From a bacterium (GTDB lineage Bacteria; Bacteroidota; Bacteroidia; Flavobacteriales_D; Crocinitomicaceae), in NCBI GenBank assembly GCA_024742305.1, contig JANSYQ010000003.1, positions 143,504-207,503 on the forward strand: a stretch of DNA of 64,000 nucleotides. The letters are read 5' to 3'. Positions 32,001 through 40,601 of the stretch are shown here, in pieces (the stretch's first letter is position 1; each line of letters opens with the position of its first letter). Below the pieces are notes generated by a model that was not told the origin of the DNA, made no database searches, and was given only the letters and a program-made list of their open reading frames with translations. The position numbers and the translations under genes were made by a program.

Positions 32001-33562
32001 GACGCCTGTCGTACCGTTCGATTGTATTTTTCGCGCACCACGCTTTCAAAGTCTTTTCCTTTGAGCTTGGCTTCTGCCCAGGATTGAAAATCGAAGTAAT
32101 CCAACGCCACACTTTCAAAGGCATCATCTCCCGTAATGGTGGCAAGTTCGTTGTATAAATCGCCCCAGTATCGGTCCACCTCAAAGCGATCATCGCATTT
32201 GACCAATTTTCCGATGAACTGTAAGAAAACTTTCTCGAAACTATACAATCGGTTGCGTGTTTTGAGAAAACGCTGCGTGCTTCTGATGGAATATGGCAGC
32301 AACTTGTCATGATTCAACTCTAAGTGAATCAATAATTCAAGGAGTTGTGTGAAGCTGATGATGTCCTCTGTTTGGTCCAGTTCATTATCGTTCAAAATAC
32401 GGTTCACCCACTGTAATGCTTGGGAGAAATCGCCCACACCGATGTACGCTACGGCAACCTTAAACTCAAGAAATGCACGTCTCGCTGGTACCACCTTATC
32501 TCCAAATTCATCCAACTTCTCCTTCACTTGATCAGCAATTCCTGCTGCCTTTCCGAAATCGCCCTTTCTCAAGTTAATGCTCAACTCTATACTGTTAATG
32601 CTGGAGAATAATTTGATCTCTAAATCTTCGTTAGCCGTTACTTTGCTTGCTACCGTTTTCAACTGGTTCAAGTAAGAGATGGAACTTTTGTAGTCGCCGA
32701 GTTTGTCGGAGATATAAATAGCATTAGTCAGCACGGATACTTGCTTGTTCACCTCAATCGCAATGGGTCCGTCACAAGACTCTATCAATTCGAGGTTCTT
32801 GTGAAGCGCTTTCAAGGAATCGGACAAATTCGCCGTTGCATAATGGTAGGCGCTCATCACATGATAATAAAGGTAACGCGCTTCCGTTGTCACGTGCTCT
32901 GAAGGTTCAGGGCGATCCAATAGTTCTTTGCAAATCTCTGTGTATTGGGTCGCATCTTCTTTGGAGCGTGCCACTCCCCTTTTCGATAGATGTGTGAACA
33001 ACCGGCTTTTGATCTGCCACAAAGTGGCGTAATATTGCAACGATTCGATTTGAGCGCTTTCTTGTTCCGAGAAGGCGTTCATTTGTTCATCAGAAATTCC
33101 GGAGTACCCCATCGTTTCATGAATGCGTTTTTGCTTGTTCGCGATTTCTATTACGAGTGCTGGTTTTTCGTGCTTTAAAGCTAGTTTCTCAGCACTTCTT
33201 AGCAACCTTCTACTTTGATCATATAGAGATCTATCGTACAAAATATCGGAAGCATGGAGCATTTTGTGAATTTGCGCTTCAATAGAACTGGATGCATGAA
33301 ACGCGTCCAATGCACTAAGGATGTGATCATACAGTCTCTTTTTAGTAATGGAAAAACGCTTTAAGAAGGCTTCACCTTTGAAGAATTCAAACAAGGCTTT
33401 CTCATCATACGCAGGCATTTTATCGAGGTAGTCGAAAATGCGTACATAGTTGTTTTCTCCACCAATGGTATGGCGAGAGGACATCAATTTGAAGTACCTT
33501 TTTTCGGATTTTGACATGGATTGCACCAAATCAAACAAAGCCTCATTTACCTTTCCTGACAT
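31997..33562 (-). CDS. Helical-repeat (TPR-like) protein of unknown function
   Basis: A 521-residue cytoplasmic protein, almost entirely alpha-helical. The N-terminus (FDLVQSMSKSEKRYFKLMSS ... YVRIFDYLDKM) is followed by helical hairpins reminiscent of tetratricopeptide repeats (SLYDQSRRLLRSAEKLALKHEKP, GDYKSSISYLNQLKTVASKV, GDFGKAAGIADQVKEKLDEFG, GDFSQALQWVNRILNDNEL). The family seems to be common in Bacteroidetes without an assigned function. There is no signal peptide, HTH or catalytic motif. It overlaps thiL by four bases tail to tail. Confidence 0.8.
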   Translation of the reverse strand: MSGKVNEALFDLVQSMSKSEKRYFKLMSSRHTIGGENNYVRIFDYLDKMPAYDEKALFEFFKGEAFLKRFSITKKRLYDHILSALDAFHASSSIEAQIHKMLHASDILYDRSLYDQSRRLLRSAEKLALKHEKPALVIEIANKQKRIHETMGYSGISDEQMNAFSEQESAQIESLQYYATLWQIKSRLFTHLSKRGVARSKEDATQYTEICKELLDRPEPSEHVTTEARYLYYHVMSAYHYATANLSDSLKALHKNLELIESCDGPIAIEVNKQVSVLTNAIYISDKLGDYKSSISYLNQLKTVASKVTANEDLEIKLFSSINSIELSINLRKGDFGKAAGIADQVKEKLDEFGDKVVPARRAFLEFKVAVAYIGVGDFSQALQWVNRILNDNELDQTEDIISFTQLLELLIHLELNHDKLLPYSIRSTQRFLKTRNRLYSFEKVFLQFIGKLVKCDDRFEVDRYWGDLYNELATITGDDAFESVALDYFDFQSWAEAKLKGKDFESVVREKYNRTVRQAS

Positions 33563-33689
33563 GTATAAAAATTAAAGATTCACAAGTAGTATATCTAAGG
33601 TAAGCAAAGAATGAGGACGTTTTTTGACAAACATTTGAAGTGTATAATTTATTGAGTGTTCGGCATCACAATTCTACGACAAGGTCTAG

Positions 33690-33926
33690 GTGATCGAAGT
33701 ACATCTAACTTCGTTGCTACCTTCGTTGGTCGCCTCCGCTTTGCTTAGCTAAAGCTCCTACGCCGCAATCTTTGCTATGAAGGAGTAGCTTCGCGAAAGC
33801 AATGCTCGATATTTTTCATGTTATTCGATGCCCGATGAATTATCTAGCCCCTCGTCATATATACATTTAGCGGACCGAGAGGTACATCAATCCGACCAAT
33901 AGTACATCGAGCGAAGTCGATATGTA
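33690..33926. repeat. Intergenic palindromic repeat cluster, copy 1
   Basis: A 45-base unit at 33696-33740 shares GTACATCTAACTTCGTTGCT plus a CCTTC...GGTCG.CTCCGCT tail with 40731-40774. A second block at 33781-33808 (GGAGTAGCTTCGCGAAAGCAA) resembles 40697-40721. A third (33898-33926) is a palindrome built on GTACATCGA / TCGATATGTAC. These are REP-like dispersed elements, not a gene. Confidence 0.65.
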
Positions 33927-33927
33927 C

Positions 33928-33955
33928 AAAAAAAGGCACCTTAAAAAGGTGCCTT
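33928..33955 (-). terminator. Intrinsic terminator of the small acidic lipoprotein gene
   Basis: A 10-bp perfect stem (33946-33955 with 33933-33942) with a three-base loop and a seven-T run on the minus strand, 19 bp after the stop codon. Confidence 0.9.
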
Positions 33956-33974
33956 CTATTCAAAATCGTTGTGA

Positions 33975-34274
33975 TTAGTTTGCGTTGGGATCGTCCGGGT
34001 CAGGATTATCCTCATCGGGATCTAAGTTTGGATCGGTGATGCCACCATCGTAAACTGTTCCATCTCCATTGTCCGTAGGCATACCATTATCATCTGCTCC
34101 TACTCGCGCATCTGAATTATTGTTAGAATTCGATGAACGAGCGTTTTCATCACTATCAGGAGCTTCTTGCCATACTGGCGCTTCTAATTCTTGCGCTGGA
34201 GTTAGTTCTTGCTTCTGACAAGAAACGAACCCTAGACCAAGGATTACTGCTGATATGTAAATTACTTTTTTCAC
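33975..34274 (-). CDS. Small acidic lipoprotein
   Basis: A 99-residue protein with a signal peptide and lipobox GFVSC (Cys19). The mature part is low-complexity: Asn/Ser-rich in the middle, then Asp/Pro/Gly-rich to the end (repeats of DPD and NPDP), and strongly acidic. No domain. It lies 51 bp downstream of the LytS-type kinase gene on the same strand and ends at a strong terminator, so it is probably the third gene of that operon. It may bind calcium or act as a surface spacer (inference). Confidence 0.72.
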   Translation of the reverse strand: MKKVIYISAVILGLGFVSCQKQELTPAQELEAPVWQEAPDSDENARSSNSNNNSDARVGADDNGMPTDNGDGTVYDGGITDPNLDPDEDNPDPDDPNAN

Positions 34275-34325
34275 TCTTTATAAATTATTATCACCGAGAG
34301 TATTAACAAATATAAGTGAATATCT

Positions 34326-37301
34326 CTAATCTTCCAAACTATCTGCCCTCAATTTGAGTAAAACGTATGTTCCATTGATTGAACCGTCATCGCCAATTAT
34401 TTCCGCGGGCCCCTCTAGCTCCATAGCATCATCTGAAAATTTCTGCATCAATTCGATGCGTTTGCTTGTAATCTCCATGCCTTGAGAGCGGTGATCTCCC
34501 ATATCTAATGCTTTCATAGAAATACTTTGGTTCACCCCTATTCCATTGTCTTTTATGAGCACCTCCAGCATTCTGCCTTTTTTCTCAATATTGATTTCAA
34601 TGAGTCCTTTTTTGTCTTCCTGAGGAAGAATTCCGTGGATAATACTATTCTCGATAAAGGGTTGTAAGATCATCGCTGGAATTTTGTACAACTCCAAATC
34701 AATGTCGTTTGTAGTGATTTTGTATTCAAAACGATCTTTAAATCGCATGGATTCTAGCGACAAGTACAATTCTATTCTTGAAACTTCTTCTTCCAGGGTG
34801 ATGCTATTATCCTCCACCGATGCTGAATCTAGATTCTTTCGGATCAATTTGGCAAAGTTAGTGAGGTACTTGTTGGCTGATAAACGATCCCGCGTATTGA
34901 TAAAATACTGAATTGAGTTCAACGAGTTGAAGATGAAATGTCGGTTCATACTCGCATTCAAAGACTTCTGCTCCAGTGCCAACAATCGCGCTTTGTAGGT
35001 CAACATTTCGTTTTCATTCACCTGTTTAATACGCCTTAAACGCAATCGGAACGTTAGTATCACGATTCCTACGCCGCCCATGATACAAAGTGCAATAAAC
35101 CACCATGTTTTGTAAAATGCCTCTTCAATAATGAATGGAATGGCAATCGGCTCTGATCGCCTTCCTTCCAAATCTACCGCTCGTACCATGAGCTTGTAGT
35201 CGCCTGCAGGTAAGTTTGTATAGGTAATTGACGCTACAGAAGACATCGGCGACCACTCGTTGTTCAATCCTACTAATTTGAATTGATACTTGAGTTCTTT
35301 GTGGTTTACTAGCGCGATGCCATCAAAATCGAAAACGAGGTTGTTTTTATTGAACGGAAACACCATTTGTTCAGGAATTCCACTCGGCAAGATGTTATCG
35401 CTGTACAATGAATAATCGAACGGGGCGTAATTCAGCAAAATGGATTTCAGATGAATTAAGGGCTTTTTGGCTCCTACTCCTGAAAAACCTTCGTGAAACT
35501 TTACAAGGCCGTTAGAGGTTCCAAAGTAAAAGGTGCCATCTTCATTAAAAAAACCGGAGTTCAAATTGGTCTCTACATCAGGAATTCCGTCTCCGGGACC
35601 GTAGCGTTTCACTTTAAATCCTTCTTGCGACTCCGAGATTAGGAGAAGTCCATTATTGGTACCTACGTATAACTTCTTGTTGCGGTACTTCATAAAGTTC
35701 ACGATGTTCGCTCGAGGATCGTCTTGCAGCAATCGAAGCTGAGAAAAATCTCCGTTCTTCCAACGAAATAGCCCTGATTCGGATCCCATCCAAAGTGTAC
35801 CTGTTGCATCCGCGACAATGCTATAGTACACCCTCCCCATACTCTCAGGGATGGGATAGAAATCTCCATTTCGATAAACGAAGGCCCCCAAATTACTAAC
35901 GCAATACAATACGCCGTTAAGGATTTCCATATCACGAACAGTACCGAGGTACTCGTTGTCGCGCTTTCCAACCTTCGTGAACTTCCCATTTCGATACAAA
36001 CTAACACCATCGTTTCCTCCGATGTACATGGATTTGTTGTCTAAGCGTTCAAAACAAACAATTTTGGATCCGGGTAGGCCGGGTTCTTTGTGCTTGTACA
36101 ATACATTTACATCGCCCGATCTATCAATCGAAATGAGTGCATTTTGAGAACCGAACCAATCTTTTCCGTCAACATTCTTAACGGCTGCCCAAATGATATC
36201 GCTCGTTCCTGGAGCATCCACTCGGTACATTGGCTCGCCTTTTGGCTTGTGTAAAATCCCTTGATCGAATGTTCCGTAAAAATAATCGCCATTGGATCGC
36301 TCGAAACCACATGTGACCAAATCGGACAAAAAGCCTGAACTTTGATCAAAATATTGAAAACGCATACCTGGAAATCGGAAAACACCTTTTCCTTCCGATC
36401 CAATCCAAACGTTGTTATTCACGTCTTCATAAACACATTGAATTCTTTCAACCGGAAGCCCATTTTTTTGATTGTAGATGTACTTCTCTCCGTCGGGATG
36501 TATGGACACAACTCCCTGATTACCATGAAGCCAAATCGTTTTGTCGCTAGCGATGTAACAACCACGAATAGAGCTCAATCCGTCTGGATTCAATTCTGTA
36601 ATTCGATTGGTTTTTAGGTTCATACGAATAAGCAAAGAATCGTAGGTGGTTGCAATAATTTCATTCTCATCGCCCGTGACTCCCGAAAAGCTATGGTCGC
36701 CAAATTCTGATAGAACATTGAAGCGCTTTAAATCTTCTGTAACGACCAAACCTTCTCGCATAGCCAAATAGAGTTTTCCGCTATTCACATGTCCTCCTCT
36801 TACGCGCTGAGACGTCAACTTGATGTTGTTTCCCTTCGTGAGTTTCTCTAATTCGATGTTGATCAGTTGACCGTTTCTCAATTCAAAAAGCCCTCCGCTG
36901 TTGGAACAAATAATCAAGCGGTCCTTAAATTTCAGTATTTGCTCTACGGGACGTGACTTATCCTCGCCGGTGAAACTGTAATTTTTAATGACATTTCCTT
37001 CAATGGAAGATATTCCTCCATCGTGCCCAACCCAAAGGGTATTATCGATAAACACGAGACTAGTAATACGATTGTTTAGCAAACCTTCCCGTGCCGTGTA
37101 GGGAACGAAATCTTCACCATTAAATCGTGTCAACCCTCCAATGGTACCGATCCACAAATAGCCTTCTTTGTCTTGTGCGATAGCATTGACCTGAGACTGT
37201 GGAAGCCCTTCCTCTGTGCTGTATGTCACAAAGGAATACTTCTGACTGGAAGCAGTAAATGAAATGGATACGAGAAGTAGTAATAGCGCTATGCTTCGCA
37301 T
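34326..37301 (-). CDS. Hybrid-propeller sensor histidine kinase, LytS (His_kinase) type
   Basis: A 991-residue protein with a signal peptide (ends ASSQ). Residues ~20-640 are a two-blade-set beta-propeller built of Reg_prop repeats (GLPQSQVNAIAQDKEGYLWIG, GLPVERIQCVYEDVNNNVWIG, YSIVADATGTLWMG, among others). A Y_Y_Y domain follows at about 655-735 (LKYQFKLVGLNNEWSPMSS ... LPAGDYKLMVRAVD), then a membrane helix at about 740-762. The cytoplasmic kinase core has His788 in MNRHFIFNSLNSIQYFI and an ATPase N box LQPFIENSIIHGILP and G box DNGIGVN. Unlike classic hybrid systems it has no fused receiver; the partner LytTR regulator gene overlaps its start by one base. Reg_prop sensors usually detect glycans or other periplasmic ligands. 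Confidence 0.93.
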   Translation of the reverse strand: MRSIALLLLLVSISFTASSQKYSFVTYSTEEGLPQSQVNAIAQDKEGYLWIGTIGGLTRFNGEDFVPYTAREGLLNNRITSLVFIDNTLWVGHDGGISSIEGNVIKNYSFTGEDKSRPVEQILKFKDRLIICSNSGGLFELRNGQLINIELEKLTKGNNIKLTSQRVRGGHVNSGKLYLAMREGLVVTEDLKRFNVLSEFGDHSFSGVTGDENEIIATTYDSLLIRMNLKTNRITELNPDGLSSIRGCYIASDKTIWLHGNQGVVSIHPDGEKYIYNQKNGLPVERIQCVYEDVNNNVWIGSEGKGVFRFPGMRFQYFDQSSGFLSDLVTCGFERSNGDYFYGTFDQGILHKPKGEPMYRVDAPGTSDIIWAAVKNVDGKDWFGSQNALISIDRSGDVNVLYKHKEPGLPGSKIVCFERLDNKSMYIGGNDGVSLYRNGKFTKVGKRDNEYLGTVRDMEILNGVLYCVSNLGAFVYRNGDFYPIPESMGRVYYSIVADATGTLWMGSESGLFRWKNGDFSQLRLLQDDPRANIVNFMKYRNKKLYVGTNNGLLLISESQEGFKVKRYGPGDGIPDVETNLNSGFFNEDGTFYFGTSNGLVKFHEGFSGVGAKKPLIHLKSILLNYAPFDYSLYSDNILPSGIPEQMVFPFNKNNLVFDFDGIALVNHKELKYQFKLVGLNNEWSPMSSVASITYTNLPAGDYKLMVRAVDLEGRRSEPIAIPFIIEEAFYKTWWFIALCIMGGVGIVILTFRLRLRRIKQVNENEMLTYKARLLALEQKSLNASMNRHFIFNSLNSIQYFINTRDRLSANKYLTNFAKLIRKNLDSASVEDNSITLEEEVSRIELYLSLESMRFKDRFEYKITTNDIDLELYKIPAMILQPFIENSIIHGILPQEDKKGLIEINIEKKGRMLEVLIKDNGIGVNQSISMKALDMGDHRSQGMEITSKRIELMQKFSDDAMELEGPAEIIGDDGSINGTYVLLKLRADSLED

Positions 37302-38077
37302 TAGAGTTCTTTGAGCATTTTCACAAAGTCTGTTACTCTATTTCGAGCAATGGGAACGCGAATATCACCTTCTAAAACGGCAAAGTGTCCGTCTTCATTA
37401 ACGTATTCACGCATCATATTCAAGTTGATAATGTGTGATTTATGAACGCGGCTAAATTTCGATGGATTTAATAAGTTCTCGTAAATTTTCAAAGTTCTTG
37501 TATCCAAATAGCGCGATCCATCTTTGAAATAGATGGTTGTGCAGTTTCCGCTTGCCTCGAGGTGTGTGATGGTATTGTCATCGACCAACTTTAACCCTTT
37601 GGTATGAGAAATAGCGATTCGGTTGCTCGTTTTATTGTTGAGAAGATTGTGCGAAAGGTCCTTCAACGAATCGAAATACGTGGAGTAATTCTCCGGAGTT
37701 TCATTGAATACACTTCGCGTTTCTTTTACACGTTCTACGGCCAATTGTAGCTCTTCAATATCTACCGGTTTTAATAAATAATATACTGCACTGGCATTGA
37801 ACGCGCGAATGGCGTAATCCTTAAATGCTGTAACGAATACAACGAGAAAATCTTTGTTTTCTATCTCCTCAAGCAATTCAAACCCTTCGGCTCCTGATGG
37901 CATTCTAATGTCTAGAAACACAACATCAGGGTTGGATGATTCGATGATTGCTTTTGCCTGTTCTTTTCGGGAAGCTTCTCCTATGACTTCCACATCTGGG
38001 CAGTATTCTTCCAGCATCATAGACAGGTTTTTTCTCGCAAATTCCTCGTCATCAACAACCAGTGCTCTTAATTTCAT
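37301..38077 (-). CDS. LytTR-family response regulator
   Basis: A 258-residue regulator. The receiver domain has the acidic pocket Asp9-Asp10 (VVDDEEF), phospho-acceptor Asp56 in VVFLDIRMP, Thr in FVTAFKDYA and Lys in YYLLKPVDIEEL. The DNA-binding LytTR domain spans about 155-255 (RIAISHTKGLKLVDDNTITHLEASGNCTTIYFKDG ... FSRVHKSHIINLNMMREYV). It is the first gene of the operon with the propeller kinase. An inverted repeat straddling a -7-like element lies just upstream (38097-38111) and may be its own operator. Confidence 0.94.
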   Translation of the reverse strand: MKLRALVVDDEEFARKNLSMMLEEYCPDVEVIGEASRKEQAKAIIESSNPDVVFLDIRMPSGAEGFELLEEIENKDFLVVFVTAFKDYAIRAFNASAVYYLLKPVDIEELQLAVERVKETRSVFNETPENYSTYFDSLKDLSHNLLNNKTSNRIAISHTKGLKLVDDNTITHLEASGNCTTIYFKDGSRYLDTRTLKIYENLLNPSKFSRVHKSHIINLNMMREYVNEDGHFAVLEGDIRVPIARNRVTDFVKMLKEL

Positions 38078-38096
38078 ATTCCGTACAGTTTAAGTT

Positions 38097-38111
38097 CTAT
38101 ATCGAATATAG
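38097..38111 (-). promoter_or_regulatory. Inverted repeat overlapping a -7-like element before the LytTR operon
   Basis: CTATAT-CGA-ATATAG is a perfect 6-bp inverted repeat. On the minus strand it contains TATATTCG, seven of eight bases of TAnnTTTG, 20 bp ahead of the regulator start codon. Confidence 0.4.
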
Positions 38112-38247
38112 TACTTTCCATAGACTTCGATTAGAAAAATGTAGTGGTAGCATTTTCATTTGAACCACTTAAAATTCTCATAGGAACCGTTCAATAAACC
38201 CTAGTGGCACTTTAGGTTTTTTCTAGAACTTCAGGGGTTAAACTCTG

Positions 38248-38255
38248 TATATTAG
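38248..38255 (+). promoter_or_regulatory. Near-consensus -7 element before the 20-codon ORF (TATATTAG)
   Basis: Seven of eight bases match TAnnTTTG. The start site would be near 38261 and the ORF begins at 38285. No -33 TTG at the standard spacing. Confidence 0.35.
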
Positions 38256-38284
38256 CTACATATCAACCCCACAAAACACGACTT

Positions 38285-38347
38285 ATGAATACAAATTTAC
38301 ATTCTACCCGCCAGTTTATCTGGATCTTTAATGATAACGGAAACTAA
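38285..38347 (+). CDS. Candidate 20-residue peptide ORF with downstream hairpins
   Basis: ATG 38285 opens a 20-codon frame, MNTNLHSTRQFIWIFNDNGN, ending at TAA 38345. It is not a fragment of any longer frame. The last three codons lie in the left arm of a hairpin (38339-38362), which is followed within a few bases by a strong intrinsic terminator (38368-38402). The unit therefore looks like a complete short transcription unit, about 140 nt, divergent from the LytTR operon. No plus-strand gene follows for 2.4 kb, so a classical attenuator role for a downstream gene is unlikely. It could be a secreted or signalling peptide, a dual-function small RNA, or chance. Confidence 0.4.
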   Translation: MNTNLHSTRQFIWIFNDNGN

Positions 38348-38367
38348 GAATTTTTTAGTTCCGTAGG

Positions 38368-38402
38368 AAATCCCGACAATTACAGGATGTCGGGATTTTT
38401 TT
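38368..38402 (+). terminator. Strong intrinsic terminator after the 20-codon ORF
   Basis: An 11-bp perfect stem (38368-38378 with 38388-38398), a nine-base loop and seven consecutive T residues (38396-38402). Confidence 0.9.
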
Positions 38403-38439
38403 GTGCTTAAAAATCTCCTCGGATACGGCCGGATGCTTC

Positions 38440-39219
38440 TCACATAGCGGCTTTCAAAACCTCTCTCACCTCTTTCATTGCCTCTAAATGCGCCATGTGT
38501 CCTGCTTCGACCACATGAAAGTTCTCCATTTGATTTACCATCAACTGCTCCATTCGTTCTTTCGGGGCAATGGGATCATTTTCTCCCTGAACAACGATCA
38601 ACTCCAACTCTCCACTGAAAACAACTTCAGAAAAATCCCGCCGCTGACTCATCGCAATACTTGCCCTACCAATCGCTTCAGAACTAATTTGACTCGCCTC
38701 TTGAATTAGGGTCTTGACTTCCTTCGGGTGATTTTCAGGTGCTTGAAATAAGTTTGGGATTGCCTCGGAGACAAAACGCTCTTTTTTGGTTTGAACCAAC
38801 TTCGCTACGCGATTACGATCCTCTACTTTCTGCTCAGAGTCGAACCAAACGTTGGAATTCATCAAAATAACCTTTGTGCAGCGTTCATCCATTTCTTGCA
38901 ATTCAAGGGCAACATAACCGCCCATGGAATGTCCAATCACGCCGTAAGAATTGACGCCTTCCTTATCCAACACCTCTTGAACAGCTTGCGCCATGGACTG
39001 CATCGAGTCGATGTGTTGCAAATCACTTTGTCCATGACCGGGTAGATCAATTAAAATGAGGTTAGCATACTCCTCCAAGCGCAGCACCGACCACATGCTT
39101 ATGGACTCCAAGAAGCCGTGAAGGCAGACGAATGTTTTATAGCGAGCCCGGGCTTCAGCACCTCGAGAGTCTCGGCGATCTTCAGCCTTGACTCTTTCAA
39201 TTACTTTGTAATGAAGCAT
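38440..39219 (-). CDS. Alpha/beta hydrolase (MenH/esterase-like)
   Basis: A 259-residue alpha/beta-fold hydrolase. Seen: oxyanion strand FVCLHGFLES, DLPGHGQSD, nucleophile elbow GHSMGG with Ser98, acid residue in the strand VVQGENDPIAP, and catalytic His in VVEAGHMAHLE. The substrate is not predictable; related proteins include MenH, BioH and lactonases. The N-terminus holds an odd Arg/Glu/Ala-rich stretch (residues 11-26) between the first strand and the LHG strand, where family members normally have only a few residues. The gene's start overlaps the aminopeptidase stop by one base, so the two are co-transcribed. Confidence 0.88.
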   Translation of the reverse strand: MLHYKVIERVKAEDRRDSRGAEARARYKTFVCLHGFLESISMWSVLRLEEYANLILIDLPGHGQSDLQHIDSMQSMAQAVQEVLDKEGVNSYGVIGHSMGGYVALELQEMDERCTKVILMNSNVWFDSEQKVEDRNRVAKLVQTKKERFVSEAIPNLFQAPENHPKEVKTLIQEASQISSEAIGRASIAMSQRRDFSEVVFSGELELIVVQGENDPIAPKERMEQLMVNQMENFHVVEAGHMAHLEAMKEVREVLKAAM

Positions 39220-40511
39220 TAAGAATTCATGATGTCCTCAATCTCGTCGGCTTCAATTGGAATGCTTCCCATCAAATTCAAGGGAGCTCCGGATTCCTGA
39301 ACTACCAAATCGTCTTCCAAACGAATTCCTAAATTTTCTTCCGGAATGTAGATTCCAGGCTCACAAGTAAAGACCATTCCTGGCTTCATAGGCTTGTTCC
39401 AAGGTCCAACATCGTGCGTATCTAGTCCAATGTAATGAGAGGTTCCGTGCATGAAATACTTCTTGTATGCCGGCCAGTTAGGATCTTGATTCTTCACATC
39501 CGTTTTATCCAAAAGCTTCAGGTCGATAAGCTCTGCTTCCATCAACTTCCCAACTTCTTTATGGTATTCTGCGAGCATAGTTCCAGGAACCAACATTTGT
39601 TCTGCTGCTTTCTTCACTCGAAGTACGGCGTTGTATACTGCCTTTTGTCGCTCGGTATAACGCCCATTTACTGGGAAACTTCTTGTGAGATCTGATGCAT
39701 AATTGGCGTATTCAGCACCTACATCCAATAAGATTACATCACCATCTTTACACTGTCCGTTGTTTTGGATGTAGTGTAAAACACATGCATTCGCACCGGA
39801 AGCAACAATTGGGGTGTACGCAAATCCTTTAGAACGCTGACGAACAAACTCGTGCAACAATTCCGCTTCGATTTCATATTCCCAAACACCCGGCTTGATA
39901 AACTTCAATAGACGCTCAATTCCCGCTTTCGTCAAATTACATGCTTGCTGCATCAATTCAATTTCAATTGGATGTTTGATGGAACGAATCTCGTGCATAA
40001 TTGGCGCACTACGCAATGTTTGATGTCCCGGATACTCTGCTTTGATCTTCTTAATGAAGCGATCTTCGCGCGTTTCAACGGTAGTATCGGAGCGCAAATG
40101 CTCATTGGTATTTAAATAGATAAACGATGTTTCGCTCATCAATTCTTTCATGACACGATCAAAGTCGTTCAACCAATACACGGTTTTAATTCCTGAAACT
40201 TCGAATGCGGCATCTTTATCGAGTTTTTCTCCTTCCCAAACTGCAATGTGTGCATTGGTTTCTCGAAGAAATAGAATTTCGCGATGTTCAGGTTTTGTGG
40301 CGTTTGGCGCAATCACCAAAATACTTTCTTCTTGATCTACTCCCGATAAATGCAATATGTCCCGATGCTGCTGAAAAGGCATGGTGCTATCGGCGCTAAT
40401 TGGGTAGATATCATTAGAATTGAAAACCGCCAATGCGTCGTCTTGCATAAGATTTACGAAGCGCTCGCGATTGTGAATGTAAAGTGCTTTGTCTATTCGA
40501 TCGTATTTCAT
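39219..40511 (-). CDS. pepP: Aminopeptidase P family protein (Xaa-Pro aminopeptidase)
   Basis: A 430-residue metallopeptidase removing N-terminal residues that precede proline. The N-terminal creatinase-like domain (about 1-170) is followed by the pita-bread catalytic domain. Metal ligands are visible: Asp in LLDVGAEYANYASDLTRSFP (both Asp), His in MHGTSHYIGLDTHDVG, and Glu in FTCEPGIYIP and IRLEDDLVV. There is no signal peptide. Length and motifs are typical of bacterial PepP. It is the upstream gene of a two-gene unit with the alpha/beta hydrolase. Confidence 0.94.
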   Translation of the reverse strand: MKYDRIDKALYIHNRERFVNLMQDDALAVFNSNDIYPISADSTMPFQQHRDILHLSGVDQEESILVIAPNATKPEHREILFLRETNAHIAVWEGEKLDKDAAFEVSGIKTVYWLNDFDRVMKELMSETSFIYLNTNEHLRSDTTVETREDRFIKKIKAEYPGHQTLRSAPIMHEIRSIKHPIEIELMQQACNLTKAGIERLLKFIKPGVWEYEIEAELLHEFVRQRSKGFAYTPIVASGANACVLHYIQNNGQCKDGDVILLDVGAEYANYASDLTRSFPVNGRYTERQKAVYNAVLRVKKAAEQMLVPGTMLAEYHKEVGKLMEAELIDLKLLDKTDVKNQDPNWPAYKKYFMHGTSHYIGLDTHDVGPWNKPMKPGMVFTCEPGIYIPEENLGIRLEDDLVVQESGAPLNLMGSIPIEADEIEDIMNS

Positions 40512-40601
40512 AAAAGTGTTATTCCTAGTTTGACGCGAAAAATACAGTTTCTCTTTCGAATAGGCAGGAATAAATGGAAAAAGTCATCTCGACAAGGAAG
40601 T

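Noticed and set aside
33563..33974. CRISPR array or gene in the repeat-rich intergenic region
   Set aside because: Repeats are few, of unequal spacing and palindromic, without spacers; no ORF of note.
38285..38402. Amino-acid biosynthesis attenuator
   Set aside because: The peptide has no run of one amino acid and no plus-strand gene follows within 2.4 kb, so a classical attenuator is unlikely.
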